DNA of 64,000 nt from Shinisaurus crocodilurus (lineage: Eukaryota; Chordata; Lepidosauria; Squamata; Shinisauridae). The position numbers were made by a program, and so were the translations under genes. Below the pieces are notes generated by a model. It ran no database searches. It saw nothing but the letters and a program-made list of their open reading frames with translations, and had not been told where the DNA came from. The stretch spans positions 310,508,492 to 310,572,491 of the forward strand of contig CM037876.1 in assembly GCA_021292165.1 (NCBI GenBank), read 5' to 3'. Shown here one piece after another: positions 28,801 through 40,800 of this stretch (position 1 is its first letter; the number at the start of each line of letters is the position of its first letter).

Positions 28801-31800
28801 CCAATGGTCCTCAATGTTGTCAGGAGGTTCCGTAGGTAGATGTTCCTTAAGAAGTGATTGAAGATGAGTTTGCTTAATAGGATCTTGAAGGACTTGGATG
28901 TTCATTTTACGCCTTGGTTTCCTTCCTTGAAGCCTACGTTGGGGAGCAATGTTGATAACCATTGTGGACCGGATTAGTCGGTGGTCTGTCCAGCAGTCGT
29001 CGGCACTCACCATGGCCCTAGTAAGAAGTACATCGCGGCGATCTCTAACACGGACAATTACATAATCCAGAAGATGCCAGAGCACCATACGGGGTGAGCA
29101 GAGTGGATCCTAAATAGGGCTGCTCAGTCATGGATACAGCTGCCGAGCTGCTTGACTACCTCGTTCCTTGAACAGGGCGACTGAGTCTGCATCCACCGCC
29201 TATGTGCTGGTCCATGACTAGGGGCTTCCAGATTCACAGTCCTGCCCCCGTTGCCATTCGCCAGTCGCCATGGGACTTTTTTTGTTTGGTTGGTTGGTTG
29301 GGTTGGGTTGGGTTGGATGGGTTGGGTTGGAAGACGCCTGTGCGTGAAACTGTTTTATGTGGGGAGATCGGTGCACAACGAATCACCACACAAACTTGAC
29401 AGAGTATGGCAGAGATCCAATGGCACGGTTACCCTGACGATTGGAAAACCATTCTCTGCTGCAGCCTTCATCCGCCTTCACAGCCGTTGTAATTTAGGTT
29501 TAATTATCTTCCGCCTGTTCTGCCGTTGAGGACTTTATGTTTTGGATCGTTCTTTGTCTGGTTCCTCTCCCCGGACCTTACCGCCATGGGTGACCCTACT
29601 GGGAGTACATAGCTCCCGACGGCATTGCTCACAGGATTCATCGGAACACGCAAGCCCACTCACCACTTCAAGGTGACGATCCGGCGAGGGGTAACAGCAA
29701 CAAACCATGGGTTCTCTTCATGGGTTAGAATCGTAGAACGGTAGAGTTGGAAGGGGCCTACAAGGCCATCAAGTCCAACCCCCTGCTCAGTGCAGGAATC
29801 CAAGTTAAAGCAAACCTGACAGATGGCTGTTCAGCCGCATCTTGATTGTTCGTGGTTAAGAAGCCATGGCTTGTTAGCGCAGCTGGGTTCAGATGACATG
29901 ATAACCCACGGTTCAAAAACAACCAATTGGAGCCTTCACAATGTATTCCCCACGGTTCAATGACAACCCACACTCAACCCCTGAATGTGAGTTATTGTGT
30001 TGTCTGAACCAAAACACTCAGATCTAAAGACTGTGATGTATACAACACTTACCAGTTAATACAACTTTTCCAGATACAAAAATAAGTAATACAATCCTTG
30101 GTTTGACCATTCGATAAATAAGGCCAGGAAACAGTTCTGGTTCATAGCTGCAATTAAAAAAACAAAAACAAAAAAACAAAATTACTTGGCTTAAGGAAGA
30201 ATTAAAATGTGAAAAGTTTATTGCCTGCAAAGTTATCAGGCGACTTTCACAGAGGAGTTCTTAAATGACGTTTTATGTGGCTCTTGGGTTTACAGTGCTT
30301 TTAAGCATCATGCGTAACACCCCAGCCCCTCTCCTTGTGTTGTGCACCTCGTGATTCTGTGCTAGTTTTATCGGCTTGACCCTTGGCATGCAGAGCTGAC
30401 ATTTCTCACCCTCTTCAATAATTCCAGTATCTCAAGGGCGTTAGACAGTAACTGAGCAGCAGAATCATGGCAGTGGGGCTGCAACTTTAATTTATGAATT
30501 GGCCCTTTGCTTACAAGTGGCATAAAGCCACTGAGGACTAGAAAACTGATTCCCCCCCACCTTTTAGGCCCGAGACAAGAGGTCACAGCACTTCACAATT
30601 CAGCGGCAACAAGAGGCCATTTAGAAAGCCTCCCCAAGCCACAAATGGAAATGCTTCTTTCCATTTCCCTGCTGCAGCCTTTCCCAACCTCAGGTCACCA
30701 GATGTCGTTGGACTACAACTCCCATCATCCATAGCCACCAGGGCCAATGGTTCGGAGGTGATGAGAAATTGTCGTCCATTGATATCTGGGGCAAAGGCTG
30801 ACCTGCCGCCTCTTGGCTTCCTCCGCAGGTTCGGGGGGGGGGACAGGCATACCTACTGAATTGCTGATGCGTTAGGACCAAACCTTCCAGCCGGATGGGG
30901 AACCTCACGTCGCAGCTGCCCACCATGTTCTGTATTTTGAAGTCCAGGAATTTAGCAGGGAACCCAAGCTTCTGCACCACACGAGCATACTTCCTGGCTG
31001 CCAGGCGGGACTGTTCTTCGCTGCAGATTCACACAGAGGGTAAAAAAATAAAAAAAACAGGCACCGGAGCTTGAAGGAGGGCTATGGATCAGGAACATAA
31101 AACCACAGGGAGCAGCTGCCTTAGACTGACCCCGGTTCACACGACAGCCCAGAGTGGCTTGATTTAGCTGCTGTCCGTCCCGTCCCGTCCCCCCGCCCTG
31201 CCCCGTGGCAGTTTCTGCGCTATGTGTGGCATCATGGAGGAATACAGAGGCCTGGCTCGAAGGATGGATTCAGGGCCAAAACAGGTGCGACTTGGATCTC
31301 CTGACTTCAAAGCAGCCGCAGGGGAGCTGAGTTCCAATTCTGATCACAGCAGCACCAGCAGTAGTGCTGGGGGTGAGGGGTGGTGGTGGAAGAGGGTGTT
31401 TAACTGCTGCCCTTGTGCCGTTTCCCCTATCCCAGTTGGAGCCTTCACAATGTATTCCCCGTAGCGAGTGTGGGGCCAGACCAGAGGAACTGTGTAAGAC
31501 CCTTTCCATAGGGTAGCGGTGTTAGTCTATTGCAGCAAAAACAGAGAGCCTTGCGGCACTTTAAAGGCGAACACATTTATTCTAGCATGAGCTCTGATGA
31601 GCTATCGGCGTATCCACACAGAGCTGATCTTGTATCATGTCTGTTTTGGCCTTGGGCGTTTCCATCTAAATTTTGCAGACTTGGCAAAGAGACAACACCT
31701 CCAATAAGTGTAGGGATTGGGCCCACTCTTCCTACAGAGGACAACCTGGGAACAGATTCTGAGTCTGGGGGGTGGAGGGAGGAGATGGGGTGGGTGGGAA

Positions 31801-34800
31801 CATGTAGCTGGGGTCCCCAAGGCCAGCACACTTAAGAGATAAGCTCAGCAGTCAGGGAGGATCAATCAAAGCAGCCTGAGCTCTCTGATCGGGAGGAGGG
31901 CGAATCAAGCCTCACTAAGGAGGATGGAGCAGCTGAGGAATGCCGGGTGCTCCAAGAGACTGGCCCTTAAGAATAACCAGCTTCTCAACAATAGGGCAAA
32001 TCTTCCTTAATGGCTACTATTCTAACTTAAGCTTGGTTCTTTTGTGATGGACTCTGCAATCCACTTCTTTTGTACTTCTAAGCCAGTTTGCTAGGCCGGC
32101 ATCTGTCCTAATAAAGGACAGTTTGCTGTGATGCCTTTAACGATCATTTCACAGATAAAATCTCTCGGATAAGAGCCGACTTAGACGCCCTCATTGTAGC
32201 AGAGGCAGACAATGGAGTGTCCAGTAACTCCGCAAGTAGGATTACACTGGATCAGTTTCAGTTGGTGAGTACCGAGGACGTGGACAAACTGCTTGGTCGA
32301 GTGAAGAGGACTACTTGCCCTCTCGATCCCTGTCCTTCCTGGTTGGTTGTCCAAGGAGGAGATGCAGTTGGATTACAACTACAACGTATTGTTAATGCAT
32401 CTCTCCAGGGAGGGAATTTTCCATCATGTCTGAAAGAAGCGGTGGTACGGCCGCTTCTAAAAAAGCCTTCCCTGGATCCCTTGGACCTTAACAATTACAG
32501 ACCAGTGTCAAATCTTCCATTTTTGGGCAAGGTGATCGAGAGGGCAGTTGCCTTCCAACTCCAAGCAGTTTTGGATGACACTGATTTTCTAGACCCATTT
32601 CAAACTGGCTTCAGAACAGGATACGGAGTTGAGACTGCTATGGTCGCCTTAGCAGATGATCTACGCCTGAGTACCGACAGGGGGAGTGTGTCTCTGTTGG
32701 TGCTTTTGGACCTCTCAGCGGCTTTCGATACCATCGACCATGGTATCCTTCTGGAACGCCTGAGGGGACTGGGAATCGGGGGCACTGTGCTTCAGTGGTT
32801 CCGGTCCTACCTCTCGGGTAGGTTCCAGATGGTGATGCTTGGGGATAGCTGCTCCACCAAAAAGGAGCTGCTATGTGGCGTGCCACAAGGAGCTATTCTT
32901 TCCCCAATGCTATTTAATATCTACATGAAACCACTGGGAGAGATCATCCGGGGGCATGGGGCGGGGTGCTATCAGTATGCTGATGACACCCAAATATATT
33001 TCTCTATGCCTTCAGCAACAGCAGTGTGTCTCCTCTGAATGAATGCCTGGAGGCAGTAATGGGCTGGATGAGGAAAAATAAACTGAAACTGAATCCAGAC
33101 AAGACGGAGGTGCTTGCTGTCAAAGGCCACAATCTGGGTTTGGAGGTATGTCAACCAGTTCTGGATGGGGTTACACTCCCCCTGAAAGACTGTGTTCGCA
33201 GCTTGGGGGTGCTTCTAGATCCGTCGCTCCAAATGACATCTCAGATAGATGCGACGGCTAGGAGTGCCTATTATCAGCTTCGGCTGATACGCCAGCTGCG
33301 CCCCTTCCTAGAACCGGAGGACCTAAAGACAGTAGTGCACGCGCTGGTAACTTCGAGGCTCGACTTCTGCAATGCGCTGTACATAGGGCTACCTTTGTAC
33401 CTAGTCCGGAAACTTCAACTAGTGCAAAATATGGCCGCCAGACTGGTTACTGGTACACCTAGGGGTGCTCACATCACACCAGTTTTAAAAGCACTCCACT
33501 GGCTGCCAATCAGTTTCCGGGCGAAGTATAAAGTGTTGGTTATTACCTTTAAAGCCCTACATGGTTTGGGTCCAGGCTACCTACGGGATCGCCTTCTCCC
33601 ATACAATCCACCCCGCACACTCAGGTCCTCTGGGAAGAATTTACTTCAGTCAGCCAAAACTAGGCTGACGGGTACTACCCAGAGGACCTTTTCTTCTGCT
33701 GCTCCCAGATTATGGAATGGCCTGCCGGAGGAGATTCGTCAGCTCACCAGTCTTTTGGAATTTAAAAAAGCCATAAAGACTGATCTCTTCCGGCAGGCCT
33801 ATCCGGCGGAATTTTAGGTTGCCTTTAAGATGTTCTTACGATGTTTTAATGATGTTTATGATGTTTTTAATATGTTTTAAGATGTTTTAATAGTATGTAT
33901 TGTGTATTTTATATTTTTGTTGTTCCCCGCCTCGATCTAGACGGAGAGGCGGGTAAGAAATAAAATTTATTATTATTATTATTATTAAAGCTTTTCGGTT
34001 GCATGCCAGCCACTGTGTGGATCTTCTTGGAAGGAGGAGGCACTGTGTCGGTTGCAAACCATTTCCCCCTCTTCTGAATGCATGGTCCTCAAGCACGGCA
34101 AGGAATCCCAGTTGAAAGCATCTTCTTTCACAGCACATGACTGGATATCATCCAACGGCTACTATTCAAGGGGATACCGGTCACGGAATGTAAGCAGTCT
34201 TAACTCTGCAAGCACCAGCCTAACTCTGCAAGTAACTAGTTACTAGTCAAAGCTAGTTGTTACTAGTCAAATAATCTACTGATAATTCTTTTAAGCCTGT
34301 TCGGGATCAATCCTGTTCCCGCAAGTGTTTATTAGCAATATAGATGCTGTTGTTGCCTTTTGCCTTGACCAGCTGGGAGAGGAGCCCCCGTGCTACATTT
34401 TCCTCTGGTTTCATAGTAATGCTGGGTAGTCCTACCTTTTTGCTCCTGTGCAGACCATTTTTCCAGAACTAAATATAAGGGCCGTTGTTCTTGGCTCTCT
34501 GATTCTCATGATCACAGCAGCAAACCTCTAAAGTTCAGGGGGGGGGAAACAGGTTACTACCTTGTGTAAACAACTTTAACAGTATACAGTGTATTTTTTT
34601 AAATCAAGAAACATAAGGTTTCATAGATTCATAGATCACAGAGTTGGAAGGAGCCTACAAGGCTATCGAGTTCAACCCCCTGCTCAATGCAGGAATCATA
34701 GAATCATAGAAAAGTAGAGTTGGAAGGGGCCTACAAGGCCATGAAGTCCACCCCCCTGCTCAATGCAGGAATCCATGTCAAAGCATTCCTGACAGATGGT

Positions 34801-37800
34801 TGTCCAGCTGCACCTTGAAGGCCTCCAGTGTGGGAGAGCCCACCACCTCCCTAGGTAGTTGATTCCATTGTCTTATTGCTTTGACAGTCAGGAAATTGTT
34901 CCTGATGTTTAGGTTTAGGAATCTGGGTTCCTGTCACTTGAGCCCATTATTCCGTGTCCTGCAAACTGGGATGATCAAGAAGAGATCCTGGCCCTCCTCT
35001 GTGTGACAACCCTTCAAGTACTGGAAACTAGAGGAGGGGTCTCCCATCCAAGTAATAACCAGGTCTGACCCTGGTTAGCTTTCCACACTCAGACAAGCTG
35101 AGCCAGCGTGAGCCACAGGCCTTGAGGGTTTTGCTTTGCTTTTGCCTGGGATGGCTTCCAACACCCCCAGACCGAAGGTTGTAACTGACCACGGTATCAT
35201 TAGGAGGCCTATTTAGAACAGGGACATTTGAAGGAAGTCCTCTTGGCACAGACGGCAGCCTGGAGACACCAAAAGTTCCATCTCTAAAGTTCTACAAGTC
35301 TGGGCCTAACCAGAATCTTGAGGGGAGATGGCCCAGAAGAAGGGAGGAAACTCCTTAGGGGTAGGTTGGCTATGTGCCCTCCTTTACAGAGGACAGTTCT
35401 CTATCTGAAGCAGTCCTCTGTTTCAAGGGTTGTCCTATTCAATTCTGGTTTAAAGGCAGAGAACCACAAAAAACGATTGCCCATGAACAGTTAGCACATG
35501 AACAGGCAGGGACACAGGTCACCTGGTCACAGTCCTCCACACTATGGGGAAATATACTGTATTTCTGTTTAAATTATGATAAATATTTCTACATTTCCAT
35601 CTACACACATGCACATTTCATTCAAATCGCTGCCCTCTTGTTTTGGTGATGCGATTCATAAGTGGCCGCCCTACCCAGAGAAAAGGCCGGTGCCAAATGT
35701 CCTTTCTAGTGCTTACCTTTGGATTGTATTCTGCATTTCTGGCATGAAGGGCGATATTCTTGAGGTCCAGTTTGCAAGCCAGGTTTACAGTAGCTACGAT
35801 ATTCCTGGGAGAACAAGGAAAGAAAGTGCTTATGTGTTTAGGGACCTCAGGTAGGAGGGAGCACAACAGTGTAAGGAAAACACAGATCGCAGTATGATTC
35901 ATTGCGATCTGTTGTCCCTTTCGGTACTTGGGCACAAGAAGAATTCACATCACCCTTGTTCCTACTGCGGTATGGAATAGGATCATGGGAACATCGCAAC
36001 ATGTGTTGGGATTACCAGAAAGAAGGAACAAGTCCAGGAAACGCGGCATTCACCTCGCGGAGAGAAATATCCAGCATCTGGTTTCAATTTTATTTTTTAA
36101 AAGAACACCCACCTACTCATTTGGCTTTGTGAAATCTCACAGAGTGTCGCTAGTTTGCGAAGACCTGAAGCGTGAGGTTTAAAGAAAAGCAGGACAATAA
36201 TGTTTAAGCCACAGACGGTGGTTAGAAGATTTTATCTCTCGGGACTGACCCTGGACATTTGGTTGCTTGGGGAAATGACTGAGACGGTGCATGGACACCC
36301 GTCGTTCCCTCCTTCTCTCCCCTTCACCACTGGGTCCAATACTTGGGCCCCATCTCTCCACATGTGGAAATCTACTTGCTGCAGCCTCTGGTTGACGGTT
36401 TTGTTGGTTTAACAAGAGGGGAGGAGAATGGGACAAAGCTGGGGGGGTGGGGGGTTGCAGGGTGCTGCTGCTGGGAGGTACAAGTCCCGCTCCTTCCTAT
36501 CCATGCTGTGTTTTAAACTGTACCTCCACTTACCCACCCCACTGAATGGGCACGCTCGTACGTCACACTGAGACACCCTGGCAATAAGCCATGGTAGGTT
36601 GGCTGTTTCGTGAAGAAGCCATGGTGCACCCAACAGACGATCAGGCTCACTATGGGTTGTTCGCCTCCTCCTTCCCCCTCGGTCCTCCAGCCGGTATCCC
36701 AGGGGACACTGCAGCAGGACTGACTTGCCTCCCCACCCTGTTGCGATTTTTTGTTGTTGTTGCCCTGACAGTCCTCAGGGTGATGCACAATTTGGGTCCC
36801 CTTTAAAAGGTGGTTTTGACAGGGCAATGGGTGTTGTTTTTTTTACAGGGACATATGCAATCATATGTCCCAGTCAGCAACCACCCCCATTGCCCTGTCA
36901 AAAACCCCTTTCAAAGCTAGCTGTCAAAACTCATTTCCCCCCAAAAGGGGGTAGGATGCACCTTGTGTATTGAAGTTTGAAAATAATATTCCCTCTTGGA
37001 AGCAGAGTTGCGGGAATATTGGACACGTGGATTAGGCTAGTCCAGTTAAGGAAAACACAAACCAATTACTCATTAGTAAAAGTTTTACTAAGCAAAAACA
37101 GAGCAGAGATAGAGAGATACAATTGTACATGCTTATATACAAAATGTACAAGACTTCCCGATTACAAGCGGTTAATTGCACCTGCATGTACCGTAATTGA
37201 ACAAATCACCAGTCTCCACTAATCTATGTGTCCTTGAGAGCACAATAGAAAAAAACGTTAACTGGCACACAGAGCTGCTGCTACGTCCTTGGACACTTAA
37301 TTGCACCTGTCTCCAAGGCTAGCTTTCTGACTCAAAGGCAATCCTGAATATGAAATATCTGACACCCCTCCTTGCCTGCAGAGGCAGAAAACATTCACAC
37401 GTCATGGCACTATTCTTTGTAGAAAACCATACCTAGTTTAGAAACTATTTCCAGGAACTTTTGTCTGGGCACATGTCTTTTGCACCACCTTGAAAGTAGG
37501 ATGGCCCATCATCCTTCGATGTAATATACGGACTCATTTTTCATGCGGAGGCCTATTTTCTACCCTGGCACTTTCTTGAGACAACACGTATAGCCCATTT
37601 ACCAGAGAAGCATTTGCAGTTACTAGCATCCCAGCGTTACGTATTTCACATCCTCCACGTGTAAACAACACGTCATAACCATCTTTTGCTAAACAAGATA
37701 CAGACAATAAGATATAGTCTAAATTTGGTACACACAGGACATGATCAAACACAGCATTTAAACATTCTACCTTGCATGTTCCTTCCCCTACGATGGGACA

Positions 37801-40800
37801 TGTGCTCCCAATCTGCCAAAGTTACAGTCACAGAGTGACAGCTTTTGTCTTTCAATACAGAACCAGAAGATACAAATGGTAAAGAAGAGTTAGCTATAGT
37901 CTTAGAACTCCCACTATCAAGGATCCATTTTGAAGTGGCATGACTCGCATTCAAACTTACAGTCGCAGAAACAAACTGGGTAGACGTAGTAGACTTAATC
38001 TGTCCATCCTGTTGCTGTTGCTTCTTCCCTTTCTGTGGTTTCACTCTGGAATTTGGTTTAATATGTCCCGGTTTACCACATCGATGGCACTTCTTCACAG
38101 ACATAGCTCTTTCGATTCCTTCTCCAGCAGATCTCTGCTGAGAGAAGTTGCTTTGTCTCTTGACACACTTCCCCTTCCACTGTTTGCATTGCATTCCAGT
38201 GGCCAGAGGAAGCTGCGGTCCCTTTCTACAGCATTTCAACTCCGTCTTCTCTCTTCCTCTTTGAGAAGCCGACCTGCCAGATACTCCATAGTTAAATCTT
38301 CTTCTGGCAACGAGGCCACACTCGAAACCAATAAGTCCCATGTTTCATCAAGCGATGACAAGACCATTTGAGCCTGATGTATCTGTGCATAATCCTGACC
38401 ACATTCAGCAAGTTGCATAAGGAGCCTTGTGGTAAGGAAGTTAAAGCCACTTCCTGAGTTCGTTTTCCAGCTGACTTGTGTGGTCAAAAAAATCAGCCAG
38501 AGCGGGTAAAAGAAAAAGTTCCTTTATTGTGGATACAGCGCTGTATGGTGTCATTCCAAAAGGAGGAATGAGACCCAGAACATCAAGAATACAGCCCTTT
38601 TATTGACAAGCATCTTGCTTTAGAGCATGGGTATTAACAAATCCTTTGATGTGTGTTAATTGTTTTGTGACAGACTTGTGCTTTTACAATATCTGGTTTC
38701 TCTTCCCAACAGTAAATAACAATTAATTGACATATGTGTAATGGGGGGTATTAGACAATGCAAATTGGAGACTGAGGAGAGATGGAACAGGGTTAACTTC
38801 AAGAGGCCCTGAAATTAGCATTATAATCTTAGTGTTACATTCCTTTAGATAGAACTTCTTGCATACAGAGTCAGAACAGGAACTTAGCATAAGTAAGTTA
38901 TAGGATTACATTCAAGCAGAACAATAGTAACTATTTGTTACAGGCTATTTGTTACAGGTTATGTATAGAAATCATATTGAAATTATATTTTACCACAGCC
39001 TCTCTGTGTGACTTGTAAGTGGTCAGAAACACGTTCACCAGGAAGCAGCCGCTTCTGGTAAAGTTGCCTTGCTAGAAGTATTTTAGATCTTGCGCTGTCA
39101 CGAATATGAATCCGCCTGAGTGTTTGCCAGCATTCTTGTGCACTTTCTAAAGCTCTCACAGGCATTAGTTGCGAGTCCTCAAGCGCGAGGACAATAGAAG
39201 CATGGGCTCTGTGCAACTGTCTTGTGGGGGATTTCTCAGTTGCAACATCCCACAAATCTTCCCGCATGAGTAGCATTCTCATTTTAAATTCCCAGGCCAA
39301 ATAATTACGCTCATTCAGACGTTCTAACCACTCCCGGTACCTGTTGCATTGCTGCCATTATGAAAGGGTTTTCCGGCTGCACAGTGGGAACTGGTACAGG
39401 AAGTTGTTGCTGCTCACCCTCTTCCTTGTGGGGAGCACTCTGTTGCTCAGGTTCAGGTTTCACGTCCTCCAGCTTTCCCCGGGATTATAAGAGTAAGAGA
39501 AGGATCAGCGATGCAAAGCATTAACCAGTCGCTTTTGCTGCGATCACACTTCTCTCAACACCCCAAACGTGAGCGAGGAACTAGCCAAACAAACCACTAA
39601 GTCCAAAAAATGGCGCTGGGCCCATAATCTGTTGAAATTTGAAAGAAAGAAAAAAAATCCCTCTTGGAAGCAGACTTGCGGGAATATTGGACACGTGGAT
39701 TAGGCTAGTCCAGTTAAGGAAAACACAAACCAATTACTCATTAAGTAAAAGTTTTACTAAGGTTTTTGGCTTGATAGTATCCGCACAGACATGAACAAAG
39801 ATGCAGAGCAGAGAGCAAAAGACAGAGCAGCAAAAACAGAGCAGAGATAGAGAGATACAATCGTACATGCTTATACACAAAATGTACAAGACCTCCAGAT
39901 TACAAGCGGTTAATCGTACCTGCATGTAATTGAACAAATCACCAGTCTCCACTAATCTATGTGTCCTTGAGAGCACAATAGAAAAAAAACGTTAACCGGC
40001 ACACAGAGCTGCTGCTACGTCCTTGGACACTTAATTGCACCTGTCTCCAAGCAGGGCCGGTGCTACCATTAGGCCAACTAGGCAGCTGCCTAGGGCGCAG
40101 GGCTAAAGGGGACGCCAGAAACGCCTTGGAAAAAAATACAGTGCTCTCAAGTGGGAAGGGGGGGCACTAAATATCTGATCTTGCCTAGGGCACCAAACTG
40201 CCTTGCACCGGTCCTGTCTCCAAGGCTAGCTTTCTGACTCAAAGGCAATCCTGAATATGAAATATCTGACATTTTGCACTTCCCTGAACAGCTGGAGTCT
40301 CGGGGAAAAGTGGGAACTGTGCATCACCCTGATGGCTGTCAGGGCAAAAAGAAGAAGAAAAAAAGAAGATCTCACCATGAAGGGGATGTAAATATTGCCA
40401 CCCCCTTTTCACAAGCAAAGATCACTCGCGCCTTTGCCTGCGGCTCATGCTGGCTCAGCTTGTCTGAGCGTGGAAAGCTAAACAGGGTGAGGCCTGGTTA
40501 TTTCTTGGATGGGAGACCCCCTCCTCTAGTTTCCTGCATTGAGCAGAGGGTTGGACTCGATGGCCTTGTAGACACCTTCCAACTCTATGATCCTATCCTA
40601 CGATCCCTTGACACCTTGCCTTTTGAAAGCAAAGTGGGGGGGGGAAACCCTATTTGGAGCCTCTCTGGGTCAATGTCCAGGGTTGTTACCTGCTGCACTT
40701 TGACTGCAGGTACCCCAAAGGCATTGCCCAGGCAAGGCTTCCTATTTTGGACCCATGGAAATGCACACCTCTGCAAGTCCAAATAGATTTAAAAAAAAAA

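Larger units (their letters stand above)
36970..40271 (-). mobile_element. Ty1/copia LTR retrotransposon, internally deleted, with nested insertions
   Basis: Read leftwards: 5' LTR, gag (about 39300 down to 38200), a zinc knuckle CHRCGKPGH whose final Cys is Ser/Asn, an aspartic protease ([12 protein letters not shown], near 37910), and the pre-integrase region ([15 protein letters not shown]; then [11 protein letters not shown] near 37490). A polypurine tract (AAGGAGGGG) abuts the 3' LTR. Integrase core, reverse transcriptase and RNase H are absent, so the element lost about half its pol. A solo LTR splits gag and a hAT MITE splits the 5' LTR. It lies in a TBPL2 intron. No clean target duplication was found. 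Confidence 0.88.

Noticed and set aside
26548..29088. 846-codon frame as a host gene
   Set aside because: RT motifs (YADD), an endonuclease tail, flanking duplication and a second truncated copy at 57990 show it is a LINE.
37534..38487. Gag-like frames as a domesticated host gene
   Set aside because: They lie between matching LTRs in copia order and are broken, so there is no sign of selection.
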